Source of the DNA: Thermoplasmata archaeon
GTDB taxonomy: Archaea > Thermoplasmatota > Thermoplasmata > Thermoplasmatales > Thermoplasmataceae
Assembly: GCA_021835185.1 (NCBI GenBank)
Contig: JAKBQO010000085.1
Coordinates: 1-6,577, forward strand
Reading direction: 5' to 3'
DNA length: 6,577 nucleotides
Under the pieces are notes generated by a model. The model had not been told where the DNA came from. It saw only the letters and a program-made list of their open reading frames with translations, and did not search any database. The stretch's first letter is position 1. Every line of letters starts with the position of its first letter. Below, piece by piece: positions 5,154 to 6,577 of this stretch. The position numbers and the translations under genes are program-made.

Positions 5154-6011
5154 ATGACTCATGTAATCAGTATTATTAATTTAAAGGGTGGAGTTGGAAA
5201 AACTCAGACGACCATAGCATTATCGGAATTTCTGGCAGCCAATTACAACAAGAAGGTATTAATTATTGACCTCGACCCACAGACGAATGCAACAGTTTCA
5301 CTGATGGATGAGAACAGGTGGCTGGAGCAGGATAAAAAAGGCAATACTGTATTTCAGCTTTTCAGCGATAAGGTTTACAACACTAAATTATTCAATATTG
5401 ATAATTCCATAGTAAAAAATGTTTCTAACATTGACTCTGGGATAAAAAATCTCGATTTGCTCCCATCAAGCCTTAGATTGATAGATATTCAGGACAAACT
5501 TCCACTTGTCTCCAATTCAGGATATTTTATAAAAACACCTATAACTATCCTCAAAGAATCACTGGCAAATGTTATAACAAACTACGATTATGTCATTATC
5601 GACTGCCCGCCAAATCTGGGTTTAATCACATTGTCCGGGATATTTATATCGGATTATTATCTCATACCCACTATTCCAGATATATTGTCCACATATGGTA
5701 TACCTCAAATTCTGACAAGGATAAATGCTTTTAAAAATGACGCAGGGATAAACATAAGGCCCTTAGGTATTGTCATTTCTATGTTCAGGTCCAATAACAG
5801 GCTGCATAATTCAATCGTGGAGTCACTAAAATACAAGGAAAGAAAAGGAGATTATCCGAGAATTTTTGATACCTATATTCCCCTTAGTGTAAAAATTTCT
5901 GAAGCTGCAGAATATCAGGCTGGTGTTAAAACTCTTCCCCAGAAATATGGTTATGAACTTTATGACAGATATAACCATCTTGTTGAAGAGGTGTTAAAAT
6001 ATGTCGAATAA
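5154..6011 (+). CDS. parA: ParA/Soj-family partition ATPase
   Basis: This is a 285-residue ParA-type ATPase of the MinD/ParA P-loop family. Such proteins form ATP-dependent dimers on nonspecific DNA and, with a partner, position plasmids, chromosome regions or other cargo. The deviant Walker A motif is KGGVGKT (11-17), with Lys11 as signature lysine. The Walker A' segment is VLIIDLDPQTNAT (35-47), and Walker B is YVIIDCPPNLG (146-156). The later LGIVISMF (204-211) and IPLSVKISEAAEYQ (242-255) also match Soj-like ParA proteins. There is no long N-terminal DNA-binding domain, so this is the short (type Ib or Soj-like) form. It overlaps the next gene by 11 bases, which indicates coupled translation, and the pair stands alone on the plus strand. 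It may be chromosomal or a remnant of an integrated plasmid; no replication or integrase gene is visible to decide. Confidence 0.92.
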   Translation: MTHVISIINLKGGVGKTQTTIALSEFLAANYNKKVLIIDLDPQTNATVSLMDENRWLEQDKKGNTVFQLFSDKVYNTKLFNIDNSIVKNVSNIDSGIKNLDLLPSSLRLIDIQDKLPLVSNSGYFIKTPITILKESLANVITNYDYVIIDCPPNLGLITLSGIFISDYYLIPTIPDILSTYGIPQILTRINAFKNDAGINIRPLGIVISMFRSNNRLHNSIVESLKYKERKGDYPRIFDTYIPLSVKISEAAEYQAGVKTLPQKYGYELYDRYNHLVEEVLKYVE

Positions 6012-6366
6012 GTCAACAGCTGCTGCATTGTCAGATATACTGAAATATATCGCAGATAAAATAGAGAGAAATCCGGAACTTGTTGAAAATTTCAAAATAG
6101 AGATAAAAATTAAGCCAGAGAAAAGGTTGGAAAAAGCAACTGGATTATCGGATTACGATACAGAAGGTGAGCTGTTTAATGCACTTAAAAAGAAAAATAT
6201 GGAACAATTGAAGTCAATAATAAGGGAAAATAAGCTTGGAAAAACTGCTTCTATTGCAAGTTTTAAAACTAAGGAAGAATTCATAAGATTCATAATTAAG
6301 AGGATAAATGATAGATATCACAAGGGTGATTCCTTTGGCCGTGTCTCACCTGAAAAAGTATCATGA
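6001..6366 (+). CDS. Small ParA-associated protein, probable partition partner
   Basis: This 121-residue, lysine-rich protein starts inside the 3' end of parA and has a strong GAGGTG ribosome-binding site seven bases before its ATG. The N-terminal helix AALSDILKYIADKIERNPELVENF (8-31) is followed by a charged linker. The C-terminal region, ELFNALKKKNMEQLKSIIRENKLG to KEEFIRFIIKRINDRYHKGDSF (57-112), looks like a small helical SAP/Rho-N-like DNA-binding module. I recall bacterial ParA-adjacent small proteins with the same layout: a predicted 'DPELA' N-terminal helix, then LR-xLK-IV-x-HGLD and a final R-x-KG-xxF. A role as ParA regulator or DNA adaptor follows from position and this resemblance, not from a firm family match. 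It has no HTH or ParB-type CTPase motif that I can see. Confidence 0.85.
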   Translation: MSNKSTAAALSDILKYIADKIERNPELVENFKIEIKIKPEKRLEKATGLSDYDTEGELFNALKKKNMEQLKSIIRENKLGKTASIASFKTKEEFIRFIIKRINDRYHKGDSFGRVSPEKVS

Positions 6367-6405
6367 GTGAATCCATGATTTCACCATGGCTCTAAAACTA
6401 TGGAA

Positions 6406-6418
6406 ATTTATATTTAAG
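6406..6418 (+). promoter_or_regulatory. Strong orphan TATA box
   Basis: ATTTATATTTAAG is a near-ideal archaeal TATA element, but no usable ORF follows: the ATG at 6433 meets a stop after four codons. The predicted transcription start, about 25 bases downstream near 6433-6437, coincides with the left arm of the nested inverted repeats, which suggests a non-coding transcript. Confidence 0.45.
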
Positions 6419-6432
6419 TAATAGAGGGAAAC

Positions 6433-6510
6433 ATGTGGATTATGTAATCATAAAAATTTCCTAAATTCCCTAATCATTAGGCATTATGATACCACATTCT
6501 CCTTTATTTT
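6433..6510 (+). ncRNA. Possible small structured RNA or partition-site hairpin
   Basis: Three nested inverted repeats are seen. ATGTGG (6433-6438) pairs with CCACAT (6492-6497), ATCATAA (6447-6453) with TTATGAT (6484-6490), and CCTAA (6469-6473) with TTAGG (6477-6481) around the loop TCA. A strong TATA box lies about 25 bases upstream, and a T-rich tract (6498-6510) follows, as in a short archaeal transcription unit. The stems are AT-rich and could instead be DNA sites for the neighbouring ParA cassette or part of a mobile-element end. I do not recognise an RNA family. Confidence 0.3.
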
Positions 6511-6531
6511 ACGGAACAGTAAAGGTTAAAT

Positions 6532-6555
6532 CATAATGTGTAATTACACATTATG
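6532..6555. repeat. Perfect 24-base palindrome over a predicted start codon
   Basis: The left half CATAATGTGTAA (6532-6543) is followed with no spacer by its exact reverse complement TTACACATTATG (6544-6555). A TATA-like TTAAAT (6526-6531) lies immediately upstream, and the last three bases are an ATG with an open frame. The layout is that of an operator between promoter and start. Its TGTGTAATTA core (6537-6546) differs at one base from TGTGCAATTA in the parA promoter palindrome. Confidence 0.6.
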
Positions 6556-6577
6556 TCTTTCATAAGATTCAAGAAGA
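6553..6577 (+). CDS. Start of an unidentified gene (partial, cut by the window end)
   Basis: An ATG at 6553 opens a frame of eight codons, MSFIRFKK, that runs off the window. A TATA-like TTAAAT lies about 25 bases upstream, the leaderless spacing seen at other genes here, and the perfect palindrome overlaps the ATG. The N-terminus faintly recalls the start of some archaeal DDE transposases, but eight residues cannot establish a family. Confidence 0.35.

Noticed and set aside
6433..6447. ATG downstream of the orphan TATA box as a gene start
   Set aside because: The frame ends after four codons (ATG TGG ATT ATG TAA), so no protein is encoded there.
1..6577. CRISPR array, tRNA or rRNA genes
   Set aside because: No regularly spaced repeats, no cloverleaf-like sequence and no rRNA-like stretch was seen on either strand.

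Overview
The window looks archaeal, most plausibly from the Thermoplasmatales (Ferroplasma-, Cuniculiplasma- or Picrophilus-like). The reasons are the AT-rich DNA, the LysW carrier-protein lysine pathway, and the TATA-box promoters, several of which lie about 26 bases upstream of the start codon as expected for leaderless mRNAs. Shine-Dalgarno-like GGTGAT or GGAG sequences appear mainly at genes inside operons. The lineage is an inference, since no rRNA gene is present.

Region 1 (1-326, minus strand) is the 5' part of an IscB-like RRXRR/HNH element cut by the window edge. It has a short N-terminal coding piece with the PLMP motif, preceded by about 210 bases of hairpin-rich sequence that look like an omega-RNA scaffold. 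The element abuts the 3' end of lysJ and appears to supply lysJ's last codons and stop codon.

Region 2 (307-3483, minus strand) is a compact operon, lysW-lysY-lysZ-lysJ, with overlaps or gaps of only a few bases. LysW carries the growing amino acid on its C-terminal glutamate. LysZ phosphorylates the carried alpha-aminoadipate, LysY reduces it to the semialdehyde, and LysJ transaminates it to LysW-lysine. The ligase LysX, the release enzyme LysK and the early AAA-pathway enzymes are not in the window.

Region 3 (3484-3777) is a very AT-rich gap with the lysW promoter and T-rich terminator candidates for the cupin gene. Region 4 (3778-4962, minus strand) holds a small metal-type cupin and a divergent SDR-fold protein that lacks the catalytic Tyr and Lys. 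Each has its own TATA box, and the SDR TATA box is bracketed by a perfect inverted repeat.

Region 5 (4963-5153) is a divergent promoter region rich in inverted repeats. Region 6 (5154-6366, plus strand) is a two-gene ParA cassette: a ParA/Soj ATPase overlapping by 11 bases a small basic protein that is probably its partner. Region 7 (6367-6577) has no complete gene. It holds a strong TATA box followed by nested inverted repeats ending near a T-rich tract (a possible small structured RNA or partition site), then a perfect 24-base palindrome running into an ATG that may start another gene cut by the window end.
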